Below, piece by piece: positions 16,578-25,218 of a stretch of 64,000 bases of DNA. Origin of the DNA: Bdellovibrio reynosensis (lineage in GTDB: Bacteria; Bdellovibrionota; Bdellovibrionia; Bdellovibrionales; Bdellovibrionaceae). Numbering within the stretch: position 1 is the first letter of the stretch; each line of letters starts with the position of its first letter. Both the position numbers and the translations under genes were made by a program. The notes beneath the pieces were generated by a model, which had not been told where the DNA came from, did not search any database, and was given only the letters and a program-made list of their open reading frames with translations. Where the stretch lies: the NCBI RefSeq assembly GCF_022814725.1, contig NZ_CP093442.1:3348001-3412000 (forward strand), given 5' to 3'.

Positions 16578-17558
16578 TCATGTCTTCTTTGCGGGAAAAA
16601 CTAAAGAAGCTACAATGGAGCTACCAATAAATACCGTGATGATCGCAAGCGAAAGCAATATCGGGAAGTGGCCATCGTAAAGATCATTAAGCCAAACCAT
16701 TTTTAAACCAACAAAGATTAAAACCGCAGCTAGACCATATTTGAGCAAATAAAACTTATCAACGACTCCAGCTAACAGAAAATAAAGGGACCGTAAGCCC
16801 AGAATCGCAAAGATGTTGGAAGTGAAGACTAATAACGGTTCATTGGTGATAGCAAAGATCGCTGGCACTGAATCCACCGCAAAGATCACGTCGGTAAACT
16901 CCAAAAACACCAAGGCAATAAACAAAGGAGTGGCAAAAACTAAATCCCCTTCCTTAACAAAAAAATGATGTTCGTGAAATTGATGAGTGACCCGCAGATG
17001 TTTTTTTAAAAACTTAATTAACCAGTTCTGTTCTGGATCAATAGCTTTTTCTTCACTGATCATCATCTTGATTCCGGTAAAAATTAAAAAAGCACCGAAG
17101 ATCCAAACCACGGCTTTATATTGCATTAACAAAGCACCCAAACTGATAAAGATCGCGCGGAAAATCAACGCACCTAAAATCCCAAAGAACAGCACACGAT
17201 GTTGGTATTTCGGGGGGATGCCAAAAAATCCAAAGACGACCACGAAGACGAAGATATTATCCACGGATAAAGACTTTTCAATCACGTAGCCGGTCAGAAA
17301 TTGTAAACTGACTTCTTTAGCAACGCTTGCATCCTGAAATTTATGAAGGGTGTAGTAGTAAAGAATGCCACAAAAACCCATGGCTAAAGTAACCCAAGCA
17401 ATCGACCATAAACCGGCTTCTTTAAATGAAACGGTGTGGGAGTCTTTGTGGAAAATACCTAAGTCAATGACGAGCATTAGCAGCACGAAGCCAATGAAGG
17501 CTGCGTAAAACCACCAGTAATCATTTATGGGAAATAACAAAGGGGCTTGGTCCACCAA
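16578..17558 (-). CDS. TerC/Alx-family integral membrane protein
   Basis: The 326-residue protein has about nine hydrophobic segments. Acidic residues lie inside membrane spans in the family pattern: LVIDLGIFHKDSH, EKSLSVDNIFVFVVVFGFF and FLEFTDVIFAVDSVPAIFAIT. TerC-type proteins are linked to manganese export and to metal loading of secreted proteins; Alx is the alkaline-induced member. I see no manganese riboswitch in the 71-base gap upstream. Substrate is not determined here. Confidence 0.9.
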   Translation of the reverse strand: MVDQAPLLFPINDYWWFYAAFIGFVLLMLVIDLGIFHKDSHTVSFKEAGLWSIAWVTLAMGFCGILYYYTLHKFQDASVAKEVSLQFLTGYVIEKSLSVDNIFVFVVVFGFFGIPPKYQHRVLFFGILGALIFRAIFISLGALLMQYKAVVWIFGAFLIFTGIKMMISEEKAIDPEQNWLIKFLKKHLRVTHQFHEHHFFVKEGDLVFATPLFIALVFLEFTDVIFAVDSVPAIFAITNEPLLVFTSNIFAILGLRSLYFLLAGVVDKFYLLKYGLAAVLIFVGLKMVWLNDLYDGHFPILLSLAIITVFIGSSIVASLVFPAKKT

Positions 17559-17629
17559 AAGTCCTCCATCACAACAGTGTAGGGACTTTTAGGTTTTTTT
17601 AAAAAAGGATCTTTAACACTTGCGCCAGA

Positions 17630-18076
17630 CTATCGATCAGCTTTTTTCCAAACACAAGTGTAAGGCAAAGAACCTTGAATATCGTGTGTTAGTTCTAGCT
17701 TCAATTTGCTGACCGTCGCAGTAGATTTAATGTTGGATGTAATCTTACCACTGCAAACTTCTTGATTGATTCTTACTAAAGTCGTTTCATCAGCAGAATT
17801 CTTTTCGTGAATTGTTTGTTCGCGGAACTCACAGTTCGCATCTAAATCAGACTCTACAACTTTTTGTGAGTTCTTAGCATCAAAGCGGTAGGAACCACCC
17901 AAGGCTAAATATTTTTGTGAAACCGCTTTTGCGCTAAAGTTTAATTCATCAGCGCAAAGGTCTTTTTCGCCAGCAACAAGTTCGTATCTGCCAGCTTCAA
18001 GTAAAGTCAATGTTTGCGCTTGCGCTGAAAAACCCATGAACAAAGATAAAGCTAAAACTATATTTCTTAGAAACAT
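17630..18076 (-). CDS. Small secreted protein of unknown function
   Basis: A signal peptide (MFLRNIVLALSLFMGFSAQA) precedes a mature region of about 128 residues. Four Cys residues are visible (KDLCADE, DANCEFRE, QEVCSGK, YTCVWKK), suggesting two disulfides. No domain is recognised. The start overlaps the end of the lysozyme-like gene by 10 bases, so it is probably the second gene of that two-gene unit and may act with it. Confidence 0.7.
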   Translation of the reverse strand: MFLRNIVLALSLFMGFSAQAQTLTLLEAGRYELVAGEKDLCADELNFSAKAVSQKYLALGGSYRFDAKNSQKVVESDLDANCEFREQTIHEKNSADETTLVRINQEVCSGKITSNIKSTATVSKLKLELTHDIQGSLPYTCVWKKADR

Positions 18077-19152
18077 AAAGCAAATCTCCTCATTTGTGGT
18101 CTGATTTGGTCAGCACCTCTTCTTACCGGACCCCAGTAACTTGATGAACTGACCCCAGTGCGGCCTTTACTTAGCGAAGTCGAAGCAAGGATGTCAACCG
18201 CACAGCGGGCCTGTTTCGCAGCGGTGTTGATGCTGCGGCAAGCAGCTCCTCGCCAAGCGCGCACGTTCGCATCTTTTTCTAACGCCCATAAGCCGTAACC
18301 TTGGTAGGGATTTAAACGACTTAATTTTCCGTTTCTCCAAATGTGTGTGCCATGCAGTTGCGTGACGTTACAGCTCGATTCTTCGTGAGCAAGGACAGTC
18401 CAAAACCAAGCCCATGCATTTAGTTTTTGCGCTGTCGATAAAGTATTAAACTTCGGGCAGAAGCTGCCTAAGGCGTTACTTCCTAAAAAGTGACGAGCGT
18501 AATTAGGTTCTGCCATAATAGAAACTAAACTTTGACCATGTTCACCCAGCTGACCTTGTGAATTCATAAGAGCACTGCAAGCTCTGGCTACGCCATAACC
18601 ATTTAAAGTGGAGCGAGCACCAGTTGTTGTATTCGAAGAGCACTGCGTGCAATTCTGACCTTGGCCATTCACACGGCTGTTGGTGTTATTTATTAAATCA
18701 ATAGCGTCACTGACTTCGCCGCGCGGGGCAGGGCTGGGAACTGGAACCTGTGTCGCAGGAACATCTTTTCTAGTTTCCGCACCTTTTGCTTTCTCAATAG
18801 ATGAAGTGCTGCGTGATGGGCCTTTCCCATTCGGAACCTCTTCAAAAAGTGCTAACTCAGAATTTCCGACTTTGTGATAAACCCAAAAAACTTCACCAGC
18901 GCGAGGGCCCGCGCTTACTTTCATCTTAATGCCGTAATTTCCTGAAGGAAGTTTTGTGTAAGCAAGGATTTCCCCGCGAGTGCCTTTATTTAAAACTGTG
19001 CGCACATTGTTTGAACCAACAAAATTAGCAGAGCTTCGGGCATTCACGGCGCCTTCAAGTTCAACGTACTTTTCTTTGCCGGTAAATCCTGCCAGAAAAA
19101 CCGTGCAAAGCAGGCTTGAAATAATGGGTTTAATAATCTTTTTGCTCATCAT
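18067..19152 (-). CDS. Exported SH3-like plus lysozyme/transglycosylase-like protein
   Basis: I choose ATG 19152 (or 19149) because MSKKIIKPIISSLLCTVFLAG then forms the signal region. An SH3-type segment follows (VELEGAVNARSSANFVGSNNVRTVLNKGTRGEIL, given here only as its position 30-90), a Ser/Pro-rich linker, and a C-terminal domain from about residue 170. That domain has AWFWTVLAHEESSC, where the Glu pair is the probable catalytic acid of a lysozyme-like fold, then NPYQGYGLWAL and ARCAVDILAS. It carries several Cys residues. Such proteins cut glycan strands. It is divergent from the L,D-transpeptidase modules, so the area is a wall-enzyme cluster. Confidence 0.7.
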   Translation of the reverse strand: MMSKKIIKPIISSLLCTVFLAGFTGKEKYVELEGAVNARSSANFVGSNNVRTVLNKGTRGEILAYTKLPSGNYGIKMKVSAGPRAGEVFWVYHKVGNSELALFEEVPNGKGPSRSTSSIEKAKGAETRKDVPATQVPVPSPAPRGEVSDAIDLINNTNSRVNGQGQNCTQCSSNTTTGARSTLNGYGVARACSALMNSQGQLGEHGQSLVSIMAEPNYARHFLGSNALGSFCPKFNTLSTAQKLNAWAWFWTVLAHEESSCNVTQLHGTHIWRNGKLSRLNPYQGYGLWALEKDANVRAWRGAACRSINTAAKQARCAVDILASTSLSKGRTGVSSSSYWGPVRRGADQIRPQMRRFALCF

Positions 19153-19524
19153 AAGAAAAAGACTATGCAAGCTTTGATACAGATCTTTCGATTTTACGTT
19201 TCGCCTTTGTTTTCATCGGCTTAAGCTGATTAACTGCAAAATCTGAAAACACCTCTAACAGCCCTGAAACGGAAAAGTGTCACTGTCCTGATCAAGGTCT
19301 AGACATGAATTTCGTTCTGATGATTTCAAAATGAGACATTTAAATTTCTGACTAATATATGGAGGCGGGTGTTCATAGACTTATCAATAATATGACAAGT
19401 CCCTGATATATCTTATTCTTCCTGATGCAGATCCTTTATACAGACTTAGACTTAAATCCCTAAGTATCTTCAGTATTTTCTGTGTCACTTGCTAAATTCC
19501 ACAATTTTTCTACAATTAAAAAAC
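19153..19524. other. Divergent intergenic region with an imperfect inverted repeat
   Basis: The 372-base AT-rich region separates the lysozyme-like gene (-) and the transpeptidase module (+). It holds an imperfect inverted repeat, GACTTATCA (19378-19386) and TGACAAGTC (19393-19401), and CTTAG...CTAAG at 19445-19464. I see no convincing -35/-10 pair and no coding sequence. Confidence 0.45.
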
Positions 19525-20421
19525 ATGAAAAAACTAATACTTTTTATCGTTATTGTATCTAGTAGTAGTGCTTACGCTTTTACACGCAGTAATTCGATCA
19601 GCATGCTTGATGATGATGGAACGGATTACACTTCTAACTATACTTCAAAACCGGCAGCAACAAGTGGTGGCGGCGGAAGCGGGAGCACAGGTCCTGGCAT
19701 TTATGATGAACTTAATAGATATGAACCCTTCAGAAATGCTTTCGCGCAAGAAGGAAGCTGTGATCATGTACCTACTCAAGTAAGAAAAGCATTCTCTGAA
19801 GCCGTGGATTTTTCTAAATCCTGCGGAGCTGCTAGATTGGCTCCGGGTAAAAAAATTGCCATCAATGATTATTCAGGCCAAGGACATTCGTTGATGTACA
19901 TATTCGATCAAAATGGATCTTGTATCAAAGCGATTCCAATTTCTTGGGGTGGTGGTAATCCGCGCACGGGAAGAATGGAAGCCTGCAGTACTGAAAATTC
20001 ACGTAAAACTCCACCAGGATTTCATATCACAGCGGCACACAGGAACGGCGCTAAATATAACCAATATAATTCTTTAGGCTTAGCAGGTCTTTGTGGCCAG
20101 AACAGTTTAGGAGAGCGTGGAATCTTAATTCACGGATCGCGCGGGGTCGGCCGTGGATCTTCATGGGGTTGTACAGGCGTACCAAACTTCAGTGAAGTCA
20201 ATCAGCTCTTAGGCGTTGGCTCGTTGGTATATAACTATTTCGGCAGTAAGGGACAGAATAACTGTAGTGATCCATCGGGATTTGAGCCGCGTTGTGAACC
20301 AGAAGCTTTGGCTTACCAAGCCGCCAATGAATCCCATGGTGGGGGCGTTTCACGTGAATACCGCGGTTCATCAAGTGGCAGGGCGAATGGAAGTGGCCGT
20401 GGCAAAAGAGGAGCCCGCTAA
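19525..20421 (+). CDS. Exported L,D-transpeptidase-like protein, module copy 1
   Basis: The start at 19525 gives a signal peptide (MKKLILFIVIVSSSSAYA); an upstream in-frame TTG at 19489 is less likely. A Gly/Ser-rich linker leads to the catalytic domain: FSKSCGAARLAPGKKIAINDYS, IPISWGGGNPRTG, TPPGFHITAA, then His203 in ILIHGSRG and Cys216 in SSWGCTGVPN. This is the murein L,D-transpeptidase (YkuD_2) pattern. The last ~30 residues are Ser/Gly/Arg-rich. Its stop overlaps the ATG of the small partner gene by one base. It pairs with a near-copy at 20862, a tandem duplication. Confidence 0.82.
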   Translation: MKKLILFIVIVSSSSAYAFTRSNSISMLDDDGTDYTSNYTSKPAATSGGGGSGSTGPGIYDELNRYEPFRNAFAQEGSCDHVPTQVRKAFSEAVDFSKSCGAARLAPGKKIAINDYSGQGHSLMYIFDQNGSCIKAIPISWGGGNPRTGRMEACSTENSRKTPPGFHITAAHRNGAKYNQYNSLGLAGLCGQNSLGERGILIHGSRGVGRGSSWGCTGVPNFSEVNQLLGVGSLVYNYFGSKGQNNCSDPSGFEPRCEPEALAYQAANESHGGGVSREYRGSSSGRANGSGRGKRGAR

Positions 20422-20783
20422 TGAAAGCACTATTAATACTAACTTTATTTTTTTCAATGAGCGCGTTCGCAGCTGAAAATGAAAAATCAGTTGTTGCTGA
20501 AAAACCAAAAGCTGCAGTGGTGGAAGCTGAAACAGAACCGCCTATTATTAAAGGCACAGATATCGAAGTTGATTCCTATGATGCGCCCACTGACACGTTT
20601 GAAGTCGTTATTGTGAAAGAGCCTGGTGTGGGACCCAATATCGCCACCAGCGATGATCTTTTTAAAGCTACCGGGATCGATCCAGAAAATAAAAAGAATA
20701 AGGATTTAGTCGGTTCGACTTTTAAACTGAAAGAAGAATTGAAGTTGCTTACTGAGGAAGAAGCAGCGGCTAGAAAGAAATAA
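20421..20783 (+). CDS. Small exported partner of the L,D-transpeptidase, copy 1
   Basis: The 120-residue product has a signal peptide (MKALLILTLFFSMSAFA). The mature part has a Lys/Glu/Ala-rich segment and then a conserved core: EPPIIKGTDIEV, TDTFEVVIVKE, GVGPNIAT, LFKATGI, LVGSTFKLKEEL. The second copy at 21778 shares this core at roughly half its positions. It is translationally coupled to the transpeptidase (TAATG). I know no family for it. A regulator, substrate or wall-anchor partner of the enzyme is plausible. Confidence 0.7.
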   Translation: MKALLILTLFFSMSAFAAENEKSVVAEKPKAAVVEAETEPPIIKGTDIEVDSYDAPTDTFEVVIVKEPGVGPNIATSDDLFKATGIDPENKKNKDLVGSTFKLKEELKLLTEEEAAARKK

Positions 20784-20794
20784 TTTTTTAGAGT

Positions 20795-20817
20795 CCCAGC
20801 TTCGGTTGGGATTTTTT
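20795..20817 (+). terminator. Terminator between the two transpeptidase modules
   Basis: CCCAGC-TTCG-GTTGGG forms a 6-bp stem with a stable tetraloop, followed by ATTTTTTG. It would separate module 1 from module 2. Confidence 0.75.
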
Positions 20818-20861
20818 GTGCGTTCATTATAAACATGCAATTGTTCACCAAAAAGAGACTT

Positions 20862-21776
20862 ATGAAAAAAATAATTTTGTTATCGCTGTTGATAGGTTTT
20901 GAGGCCTTCGCTTTTTCAAAAAGTAGCGCTACGAAACTTCTGACACTAAACGGACGTATTGGCGGAGGCGGTGGGGGAGGAAACTCTCAGTATAACGATC
21001 TTCCTTCTGGCAGTTGTGGCAATGTTCCTGCTCATATTAAAAAAGCGTTTAATGAATCGATAGCTTTTACTAAGTCATGTAGTGCAGCGCGAATCGCAAG
21101 TAACAAGATGGTCGCCATAAATGACTTTTCTGGTGTGAATAAACCCATGATTTATATTTTCGATCTTCAAGGCAATTGTAAAAGAGCGACAGGAATTTCC
21201 TGGGGACGTGGAATTCCTCGCAGAGACTCTATAAATATGTGCAGCAAGTATGGTTCGCTTAAGACGCCGCCAGGATTCCACATCACGACTCCTTACAGTG
21301 GTGTTAAGTATGATAATTCTAACAGTTTAGGTTTGGGAGGATTGTCGGGCCAAGACAGTTTGGGCCGTGGAATCTTACTTCATGGTAAATGGTATACTGA
21401 TGGAGCCAACACGTATGGTTGCATTGGAGTTCCCGATGCCGAACTACAAGATATTAAATCCCTACTTGGTCATGGTTCGCTAGTGTATAATTATTCAGGC
21501 GACCGTCAGCAAAGCGATTGTAGCAATCCTGCCGGGGTTAAGCACACTTGTGACCCAGAACAAAGAGCTAGCGAAGCCTTGAGAAATTCCGGGGGAGGTA
21601 AAGAAGTACCTCGATCTAAAGAGTTTGTTTTATCATCCCCGCCAGCAGAGAAAAAGGTAACGCCAGCTCCTGAAAAAACAGAAAAAGTGGTTGTTGAAGA
21701 AGAAAGAACTGAACGACGAGCACCGGTTGAAGCAACTGAAGATGATGATGTTGGAATTGATGGAGGCGGGATTTAA
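20862..21776 (+). CDS. Exported L,D-transpeptidase-like protein, module copy 2
   Basis: The start at 20862 (MKKIILLSLLIGFEAFAF, signal peptide) is preferred to 20835. The catalytic domain matches copy 1: FTKSCSAARIASNKMVAINDFS, GISWGRGIPRRD, TPPGFHITTP, His174 in ILLHGKWY, Cys187 in NTYGCIGVPD. The usual Ser two residues before the Cys is Thr here. The C-terminal ~70 residues are Pro/Glu/Lys-rich and low in complexity, unlike the Arg/Gly tail of copy 1. The stop is followed after one base by the start of its partner. Confidence 0.82.
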   Translation: MKKIILLSLLIGFEAFAFSKSSATKLLTLNGRIGGGGGGGNSQYNDLPSGSCGNVPAHIKKAFNESIAFTKSCSAARIASNKMVAINDFSGVNKPMIYIFDLQGNCKRATGISWGRGIPRRDSINMCSKYGSLKTPPGFHITTPYSGVKYDNSNSLGLGGLSGQDSLGRGILLHGKWYTDGANTYGCIGVPDAELQDIKSLLGHGSLVYNYSGDRQQSDCSNPAGVKHTCDPEQRASEALRNSGGGKEVPRSKEFVLSSPPAEKKVTPAPEKTEKVVVEEERTERRAPVEATEDDDVGIDGGGI

Positions 21777-21777
21777 T

Positions 21778-22086
21778 ATGAAATATTTAATAGGTTTTAT
21801 TCTGATTTTTTCTCTAAATGCAAACGGCCAGAAAGCCGCGAATAAAGTACGCTCTGAACCACCCATAAAAAAAGGCGCTGTCATTGAGATCGAAGAGTAT
21901 TACACAGAGTCTGATACTTTTTCAGTCGTCATTACCACTGAAAGAGAAGTCGGACCTAACATCGCGACCCGTAAAGCTTTGTTTAAAGCAATTGGCTTAG
22001 AAGGCAAAGTGAAGAAAAGCGATCTAATCGGTGCGGAATACACCTTAAAAGAGGATCTTCCGTTAATTGCTCCAGAAAATCCTTAA
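21778..22086 (+). CDS. Small exported partner of the L,D-transpeptidase, copy 2
   Basis: The 102-residue protein begins MKYLIGFILIFSLNANG, a signal peptide; GGAGGCGGG just upstream fixes the start here. An in-frame upstream ATG inside the previous gene at 21691 is rejected. The core SEPPIKKGAVIEIEEY, SDTFSVVITTE, EVGPNIATRKALFKAIGL, LIGAEYTLKEDL matches the partner at 20421. It ends six bases before the convergent cyclase gene, with no room for a clear terminator. The function is unknown. Confidence 0.7.
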   Translation: MKYLIGFILIFSLNANGQKAANKVRSEPPIKKGAVIEIEEYYTESDTFSVVITTEREVGPNIATRKALFKAIGLEGKVKKSDLIGAEYTLKEDLPLIAPENP

Positions 22087-22092
22087 ATATTA

Positions 22093-23547
22093 TTACGCTG
22101 ATGCAGCTGGTGAAACGGCTGCATCGTCTAATTCATAGCCGCATTGACGGCATTTCACGACGTAAATACCTTGGGCATTTGTATCTAAATAAAGAACTGA
22201 ATCCGCACAAGTAGGGCAGTGGTTGGTACCGGTCTCTTGCTTCGTCAGTGGCGCTTGGACAAGTTCAAAAACGATATGCTGATCGCCTTCAAACCCCTTG
22301 ATCACTTTTTCGCCAATGCTACTAACCGAATATTTTTCAGCCATCAAGCACATGGCGATGTCTGAATCGATCAAAATTTGATTTGGCTCTGCTAAGTTGG
22401 TTAAGCGGGAAGCAAATGGCAGTGGCGCACCGATGGCTGTGTAAGACCGGAAGAACTTTTTGTTTCCGTAAAAACCAACGTTTGCGTAGCCCGCAGAAAT
22501 TCCGATGCGAATCTGCATTTCTTTTTTCCAGTTCATCAAGTAGAACTCACGGTCTTGGGCCAAAGCCGTACGAACTTCCATCGCAGCTAAGCAAGTGCGC
22601 TGAATATAATCGGAATAGCGGATAGGATCGTTGGCAAAGGCAAGAATACCATCGCCTTGGAACTTATCAATGGTGATGTCGTATTTTAAAAATATCGTCA
22701 CTACAGTATCCATGAATCGAGCTAGAACCAGATCCACTTTGGCTTGGTCTAAGCGAACGACTCTTTCTGTTGAGCCTACAATGTCGACAAAGATCGCACA
22801 AATCTGCGCACGACGGACGCCTTTTTCTAAGTCCACGCGGCCATCGCGGATAGCTTGAACAACCTGGGGGCTGAACTGAGTACTTAAAGAATTTAAACGA
22901 ACAGCTTCCTCGGTTTTCGAGCGAATCATGACGTCGCGATTCGAAATTTCAGTCTTTAAAGCCAAGCGGCTGTTGATTTCGCGAACTCTAAGTTTTTCAT
23001 GGAAGAAACGGATCAAAAAACAAATTACAATGGCACCAACGATAAAAAAAGAGTTTAAGGCGATGGATTTAAAGTCATCTAAGCCTTGCGCCTTAGATAA
23101 AACGATAGCGTAATACGGAAAATAAATAGCTAGAGCGGTACAAATAAAGAATGCAAATGAAAATGGAATGAATGACAGTCCGCCGATGGCCACCAGATTT
23201 AATCCTGCATAATAAGAGGTGCCCACGTCAGGAATCAGCGCAATCATGATATTGATCGGCAGCGCCACAAGCCCACAGTAAAGGGCCGCAAATACCTGCG
23301 CCCGTCGGGGAGTCTGTTCTTTTTTAATTTCATGTTGGGCTAACAAACACACGGGAATGATTGTTAGGCGCAATGCCAGGAACGGCCACTTAAACTGCGG
23401 CACATACATAAGATCTGCAAGCCAGAACGCCATAAATAATGGCACCGCCATCCAATTGGCGATCACCTTTAATACAGATCTAATTTCTTCTAGGATCTCG
23501 GACTCACGAAGGTGAGCGCTCGAGATCTCATTTCCTGGAAATTTCAA
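22093..23547 (-). CDS. Membrane class III adenylate/guanylate cyclase with C-terminal zinc ribbon
   Basis: The 484-residue protein has about six membrane segments in residues 30-190, then a coiled linker (about 195-235) and a class III cyclase domain (about 240-425). Metal-binding Asp residues are in ICAIFVDIVGSTERVV and FQGDGILAFANDP. ISAGYANVGFYGNKKFF and YTAIGAPLPFASRL are the glycine-rich and substrate-site motifs. A C-terminal zinc ribbon follows (HCPTCADS and VKCRQCGYEL). It makes cAMP or cGMP. The cyclase lies 10 bases after the PilZ-methyltransferase gene, so the two are probably one operon. Confidence 0.88.
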   Translation of the reverse strand: MKFPGNEISSAHLRESEILEEIRSVLKVIANWMAVPLFMAFWLADLMYVPQFKWPFLALRLTIIPVCLLAQHEIKKEQTPRRAQVFAALYCGLVALPINIMIALIPDVGTSYYAGLNLVAIGGLSFIPFSFAFFICTALAIYFPYYAIVLSKAQGLDDFKSIALNSFFIVGAIVICFLIRFFHEKLRVREINSRLALKTEISNRDVMIRSKTEEAVRLNSLSTQFSPQVVQAIRDGRVDLEKGVRRAQICAIFVDIVGSTERVVRLDQAKVDLVLARFMDTVVTIFLKYDITIDKFQGDGILAFANDPIRYSDYIQRTCLAAMEVRTALAQDREFYLMNWKKEMQIRIGISAGYANVGFYGNKKFFRSYTAIGAPLPFASRLTNLAEPNQILIDSDIAMCLMAEKYSVSSIGEKVIKGFEGDQHIVFELVQAPLTKQETGTNHCPTCADSVLYLDTNAQGIYVVKCRQCGYELDDAAVSPAASA

Positions 23548-23557
23548 TCAAGGCTTC

Positions 23558-25024
23558 CTATTTTTGGATGCAAACAAAAAGGTTTACACCAAGAGGTTCT
23601 TTTTCAACCCAGATTTTTGATCCCAGGCCTTTAAAGATTCTTAAAAGATCTTCTTCAGAGCGATAGATCAAATGCCAATCTAAAACTAGCTCCATGAAAG
23701 GAACGCTTGGGTTGTCTTTACTGAAGTTCCCAATGACAACAACGCCACCTGGTTTAACTGAAGCTAACATTTTATTAGCAGCCATTTGCGCCACCGGCTC
23801 TGTGAAATAATCAAAAAGGCCCGCTGAATAAATCAGATCATAATCTTGCTCTGGGCAACCACCAGCAATCACGTTACGGATCGCCATGTTGTTAAATTTG
23901 AACTTGAAACCGGATTTCACAAAGCGCTCAACAGAGTGCAATTGGCGTTGGGCGTGTTTTAAAGACTCTTCATCTTGATCTAAGCAAGTGAATTCGACAT
24001 TACGACCGTGGAACGGTTTACTGTTTTGCAAAAAGATTTGCTGTTCCATTGCCGGACCGCTGGCCACAGATAAAACTTTCAGTGGTTGAGTCGGTGAAGT
24101 TGCATTAAAAAGTTGTGTGATCTTTTCAAATAAATACTGACCACGGTTTTTTACTGCGACGCCTGCTGGCTCATCGATAAAGTATTTGTGCATGCATTGA
24201 TCAAAAAGAGTTTTACCAACAAGTTCATCACGGTAAAGGTGATTCATCATTTCATAATCACCGGCATAGCCGCGAGGTTTAAAGTAAGCACGATTTGCAA
24301 ATGGAGCGCCGTAAACTAGGTGACCTACTTGTTCTCGGGCAAACTGAGTCGCCCATTTCATTTGTTCCGGAGTAAAGTTTTTAACTAATCTTGGAACATC
24401 TGAATATTTAGCTGGAATCACCTGACCTAAGTATTCTGAAACCGTATCTGCAATCGTCATGCGATAGTCTTGAGCTTCCTTCCAGTTATCCACCGGGGAG
24501 TTTGCTTCCAAAGCATCGATGCGATTTTTAAGTTTTTCTAACCAGTCCTTCATTTCGTAAACGAAGGTTTTAAACTCTGCAGGCAACATTCCTAGATCCA
24601 TTGCATACTTTGTTTGGTCATTGATAACTTGGGCAGAAACTTCCAACGCTTTGATGCGTTCGATTTTTAACGGTTCGCCAAGAACTTCGAAACCTACGAT
24701 CATTTCGCCAGTCACGGATTTCGTGTGCTCTACGGCGCGAGCCCAACGCAAGGCTACGTGTTGAGTTTGGATGTCTTTATAAAGAACATTGGCTTCGACG
24801 TGATTGTTTTTATCAAACCAGTTTTTTAATTCTGTGAATTCTTCAGGGCTTACGAGCACTGCGCAACCAAACGAGCTGATGTTAAGAACTTCAAGTTGTT
24901 TTCCATTGAAATCAATAAAGCAAGAACGAGGTTCCACATCTGTTCGATCCTGACGAACGACTTTTTTACGACTATTTTCGTCGATGTGAAAAAATTCTTG
25001 TTTCATTGCGGAATCGCGGCTCAT
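23558..25024 (-). CDS. PilZ-like domain fused to SAM-dependent methyltransferase
   Basis: The 488-residue protein has an N-terminal PilZ-like region (about 20-125), with RKKVVRQDRTDVEPRSCFI and the strand pattern VLNISSFGCAVLVS; PilZ domains bind c-di-GMP through such motifs. The middle is helical. The C-terminal part (about 300-488) is a class I methyltransferase: VLSVASGPAMEQQIFL (SAM loop), FTCLDQDEESLKHAQRQL, and DLIYSAGLFDYFTEPVA. Similar methyltransferases are annotated as 3-hydroxypalmitate methyl ester synthases, which is only a guess here. CAGGAG precedes the ATG. It is the first gene in the operon with the cyclase. Confidence 0.78.
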   Translation of the reverse strand: MSRDSAMKQEFFHIDENSRKKVVRQDRTDVEPRSCFIDFNGKQLEVLNISSFGCAVLVSPEEFTELKNWFDKNNHVEANVLYKDIQTQHVALRWARAVEHTKSVTGEMIVGFEVLGEPLKIERIKALEVSAQVINDQTKYAMDLGMLPAEFKTFVYEMKDWLEKLKNRIDALEANSPVDNWKEAQDYRMTIADTVSEYLGQVIPAKYSDVPRLVKNFTPEQMKWATQFAREQVGHLVYGAPFANRAYFKPRGYAGDYEMMNHLYRDELVGKTLFDQCMHKYFIDEPAGVAVKNRGQYLFEKITQLFNATSPTQPLKVLSVASGPAMEQQIFLQNSKPFHGRNVEFTCLDQDEESLKHAQRQLHSVERFVKSGFKFKFNNMAIRNVIAGGCPEQDYDLIYSAGLFDYFTEPVAQMAANKMLASVKPGGVVVIGNFSKDNPSVPFMELVLDWHLIYRSEEDLLRIFKGLGSKIWVEKEPLGVNLFVCIQK

Positions 25025-25218
25025 GGTGGCTCCTGTTTATTTAAAGTGATGAATAATAGCATTTCCTTATCGACTGCGGTCCTTTGGAAGTTTATGGACC
25101 AAAGATTAGTTCAGATCTCTTTTAACAAAATTTTGTTGGGTGAAATATAAGGCTTTCGTCTGGGTAATGTCTTGGAACTTTCTAGCCGAAAGGTATGAAT
25201 ACTCAGGAGTTTCACATT

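Noticed and set aside
17559-17629. Manganese (yybP-ykoY) riboswitch upstream of the TerC-family gene
   Set aside because: The gap is only 71 bases, too short for the structure, and lacks its conserved motifs.
21691-21777. Upstream ATG at 21691 for the second partner protein
   Set aside because: It lies within the transpeptidase gene; the ATG at 21778 has a strong ribosome site and a signal peptide.
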